Positions 6,801 to 7,964 of a stretch of DNA of 7,964 nt are shown here, one piece after another. The DNA lies in NCBI GenBank assembly GCA_002422125.1, contig DITF01000197.1, positions 1 to 7,964 on the forward strand, read 5' to 3'. Origin of the DNA: a bacterium UBP17_UBA6191 (GTDB lineage Bacteria > Muiribacteriota > UBA6191). The notes beneath the pieces are model-generated. The model saw only the letters and a program-made list of their open reading frames with translations, was not told where the DNA came from and did no database searches. The first letter of the stretch is position 1. Each line of letters begins with the position of its first letter. The position numbers were made by a program, and so were the translations under genes.

Positions 6801-7964
6801 AAAGAGGCCTTTTACCATGTACTCGATTTGGATCCTGGGCATTTTGAAGTCAATTTAGCCCTCGGGCACCTATTTCAGAAAGAACAGAGCTTCGAGCAGG
6901 CCAGCGAATACTTCAAAAAGGCTGTAGAAATTCGACCGAAACAAGTAGATTTACATCTGACTCTTGGCAATTGTTACAACGAATTAGATCGCTTAAATGA
7001 TGCCATCGAACAATACACTCTGGCTCTGGAAATGGAGCCCCAAAACGCCTCCATTTACTTTTCAATCGGCTTGACTCACAAAAAAGAGGGCAATCTGGAT
7101 CTAGCTATTCAGAAGTTTAAACGGGGGGTCGAGATTGAGCCTACCCAGCCCGATGTTTATTTCGAATTGGGCAAAATCTATGTCAATAAGGGCCGACTGG
7201 ATCTGGCGGTTGACCATTTTCAGGAAGCCGTAGCCTACCAGCCCGGAAACTCCAGTTTCAGAGTAGCCTTAGGTAAAGCTTACTTAAACCAAGGCTCAAT
7301 CTCAGATGCAGTTGATGAATTTAAGGAAGCCGTAGTTTTAGATCCAGCTCAAACGGACGCTTTAATGGAGTTAGGTGTCTATTACGCATCTACTCACAGG
7401 AATGAACTGGCTATTGAAAACTTCTCCAAAGTGATTCGACTGTCTTCCAAACATCCAGAGGCTAATCTGCATTTAGGCAAACTGTATTTGGAGCAGGAGG
7501 AATTTCAAAAGGCCAACGACCAGTTCAGAATTTGTCTGCCCCTGATTCCTGAATCCGCCGATTTATACTTCCATCTTGGTCTTTCCTCCTATAAAACCAA
7601 TCAGAAAGAAGCTGCCCTTGGTTATTTTCAGCAGGCTCTTGAGCTTGATCCGGATATGAGCAATGCTCACTACTGGTCTGCCATGATTTTTGCCGACAAA
7701 AAACAGTCTTCTGTGGCCATTGAATCGATGCGAAAGGCTCTGGAAATTGATGAGGGAAATGCCCTGTACCATCGATTTCTGGCCGAGCTTCAGGAAAAAA
7801 TTGGAGATACAAACGAGTCGATTCGCCACTATGAACTTGCCTTAAAGCATAATCCAGAGTTTTTGGATATTGTTTACCGATTAGGCAACAAATACAAAAT
7901 TGTTCACAACCATCTTGCCATGATTCGCCTTTATGAGTCTGCGATTCGGAAAGCTCCCAATAAT
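3837..7964 (+). CDS. Giant TPR protein with N-terminal cysteine cluster, 3' end outside the window
   Basis: I read this frame codon by codon: 1376 sense codons with no stop up to the last base, so the gene is cut by the window edge. ATG 3837 follows an in-frame TAA (3831-3833), which rules out any earlier start. GGGAG (3821-3825) lies 11 nt upstream. There is no signal peptide or membrane segment, so the protein is probably cytoplasmic. Residues 6-38 hold four cysteines (C6, C23, C28, C38). Residues about 82-149 are two clean TPRs. Residues about 150-560 are TPR-like but irregular, with insertions (for example around 288-300), and contain good repeats at 317-384. Residues 561-1376 are 24 unbroken 34-residue TPRs. 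TPRs form a right-handed superhelix that binds peptides or proteins and have no catalytic role of their own. No kinase, glycosyltransferase or sulfotransferase domain is visible so far; one could lie beyond the edge. It is read divergently from the lipoprotein operon. Its function is unknown, and a scaffold role is inference. Confidence 0.93.
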   Translation, partial: MAVGACPFIGIVHGKNTGEVSPCIRSKCTFYDSRNESCFLLKIGLASTAYMDSLKLHSTEVESKELEQTLVKLSDQDRLERADLYYNRGEQLYLQGKLMESRAEMRKVLLADPKHLSAAFRLGFIASLSKDFDDAILYFKQVLKLEPDHGLAWQKHLLQYRYLYSDFVSQSEMVERVTQRLEEQCKNEQSSAGIHYGLAMSYLMLEVHKPFLERQTKALTILRQALEVFPFHHWLGWGLKTALIYPEQSEIQENNIQEAISMCRQLVKLKPELAQSHFELGETLELSGRRSSPALENRISEAEACYKQALKIQPSHSDSLLRLAAIKAEQFLYAEAIPYLQKAASIDPFDAQAIYRLANLYQLNRFPEKAIPVYRQLLDISHTLGMHPAWNLITSRELPPLNLTNIRMQLAACLEEHHQIDEALQEYRLVALEVPDLILAGQKTLDLTFIRHKGQPDAELKFESLIKQCKESCFFAPANAKTQYLYGYALYRFHPVFTNREDYLNRAITQIEKALRMDRELKEPYFTLKDIYLSRERSMVEDIERARRLTREILHIHIEDPECYYHHAEVLERLGQNQEAITHYEMAIELNPHHARAYSRLVRIHTASKNYEEATKICQGLLKRQPKDARMHCELGRIHYMNGAYLDAIEGLSNAVEIDPSMLDAYELIGQIQYEQNQYDKALAQYQKILDYEPQNREALLQCGHILNVLKRHAEARRPLESILEVERRDTRVILEYAHSFFLEGSTEEARPRYKEVLKLDPQNLLAHYNLACIYKLEEDLENQENQLRELVSLAPQHVQGLLDLGELYLKKDRIYEAEGIYTQVLKYYPQSLEALFHLAKIYESQILTEKMNQTLYQILEIEPENFQATLLLAKGYEQKKHWEKAQSSFENALKIQPDSLAAQYSLGNLHYKQRRFNEAEKWLLKVLEKDFNHNKALKRMGQIKHQMLEYKEAITYFKRASEKVKEDETLYYLLGDSYFQLGLYDKAKEAFYHVLDLDPGHFEVNLALGHLFQKEQSFEQASEYFKKAVEIRPKQVDLHLTLGNCYNELDRLNDAIEQYTLALEMEPQNASIYFSIGLTHKKEGNLDLAIQKFKRGVEIEPTQPDVYFELGKIYVNKGRLDLAVDHFQEAVAYQPGNSSFRVALGKAYLNQGSISDAVDEFKEAVVLDPAQTDALMELGVYYASTHRNELAIENFSKVIRLSSKHPEANLHLGKLYLEQEEFQKANDQFRICLPLIPESADLYFHLGLSSYKTNQKEAALGYFQQALELDPDMSNAHYWSAMIFADKKQSSVAIESMRKALEIDEGNALYHRFLAELQEKIGDTNESIRHYELALKHNPEFLDIVYRLGNKYKIVHNHLAMIRLYESAIRKAPNN
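3852..3950 (+). other. N-terminal four-cysteine cluster of the TPR protein
   Basis: Residues 6-38 contain C-x16-C-x4-C-x9-C, starting ACPFIG and including SPCIRSKCTFYD and NESCFLL. His13 lies inside. This density of cysteine is not repeated elsewhere in the visible protein. Four spaced cysteines at an N-terminus are typical of a small zinc-binding or iron-sulfur site, but the spacing matches no zinc ribbon or ferredoxin signature I know. Metal binding is inference. Confidence 0.55.
5517..7964 (+). repeat. Array of 24 contiguous 34-codon TPR units
   Basis: From residue 561 (PECYYHHAEV...) to the window end the protein divides into 24 units of exactly 34 residues (102 bp) with no insertion or deletion. 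By my count position 8 is Gly in 16 and Ala in 7 units, position 20 is Ala in 20, and position 32 is Pro in 19, which is the canonical TPR pattern. The units differ strongly at the DNA level, so this is an old, selected array rather than a recent tandem expansion. With about 7-8 TPRs per superhelical turn (known for the fold), 24 units would make roughly three turns. The last unit ends on base 7964, and the array may continue. Confidence 0.92.

Noticed and set aside
7525..7829. Two overlapping minus-strand frames near the right edge
   Set aside because: Both are antisense to well-formed TPR units and overlap each other; neither has protein-like features.
3837..7964. Suspected frameshift or gene split within the long TPR frame
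   Set aside because: I checked every codon to the end: no stop, and the 34-residue register holds without a break from residue 561 onward.
5517..7964. The 102-bp periodicity as a DNA tandem repeat or CRISPR-like array
   Set aside because: The units are alike only at the protein level; no repeated DNA block longer than about a dozen bases was seen, and there are no uniform spacers.

Overview
The window holds four substantial protein genes and a short fragment of a possible fifth. The type II signal peptide on one product points to a Gram-negative (diderm) bacterium. The DNA is moderately AT-rich by eye (not counted), the genes are tightly packed, and no mobile elements, tRNA or rRNA genes or CRISPR arrays are visible. 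I cannot place the organism below 'bacterium'. The Tex protein is universal enough that only a tree would tell.

Left third (1-2221, + strand): a complete tex gene for the RNA-binding transcription accessory protein. Its start overlaps, in ATGA fashion, the stop codon of a frame that enters from the left edge. Its stop overlaps, tail to tail, the end of the next gene.

Middle (2210-3641, - strand): a two-gene operon. The first gene encodes a 73-residue protein with two membrane segments (GTG start). Ten bases later comes a lipoprotein of about 399 residues with a lipobox, a proline-rich linker, a TPR-like helical pair and a charged helical tail. I recognise neither as a named family.

Divergent intergenic region (3642-3836, 195 bp): plausible sigma-70-type promoters face both ways, and an 11-bp perfect palindrome covers the -35 element of the leftward promoter.

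Right half (3837-7964, + strand): one uninterrupted reading frame of 1376 codons that runs off the right edge with no stop. It is a giant tetratricopeptide-repeat (TPR) protein with three parts: an N-terminal four-cysteine cluster (residues 6-38), an irregular TPR-like region (about 82-560), and 24 consecutive TPRs of exactly 34 residues each (561-1376). The last of these ends on the final base of the window, so more repeats or another domain may follow. This is the most notable object here. With the divergent lipoprotein and membrane protein it may form an envelope-associated scaffold, but that link rests on gene position alone.
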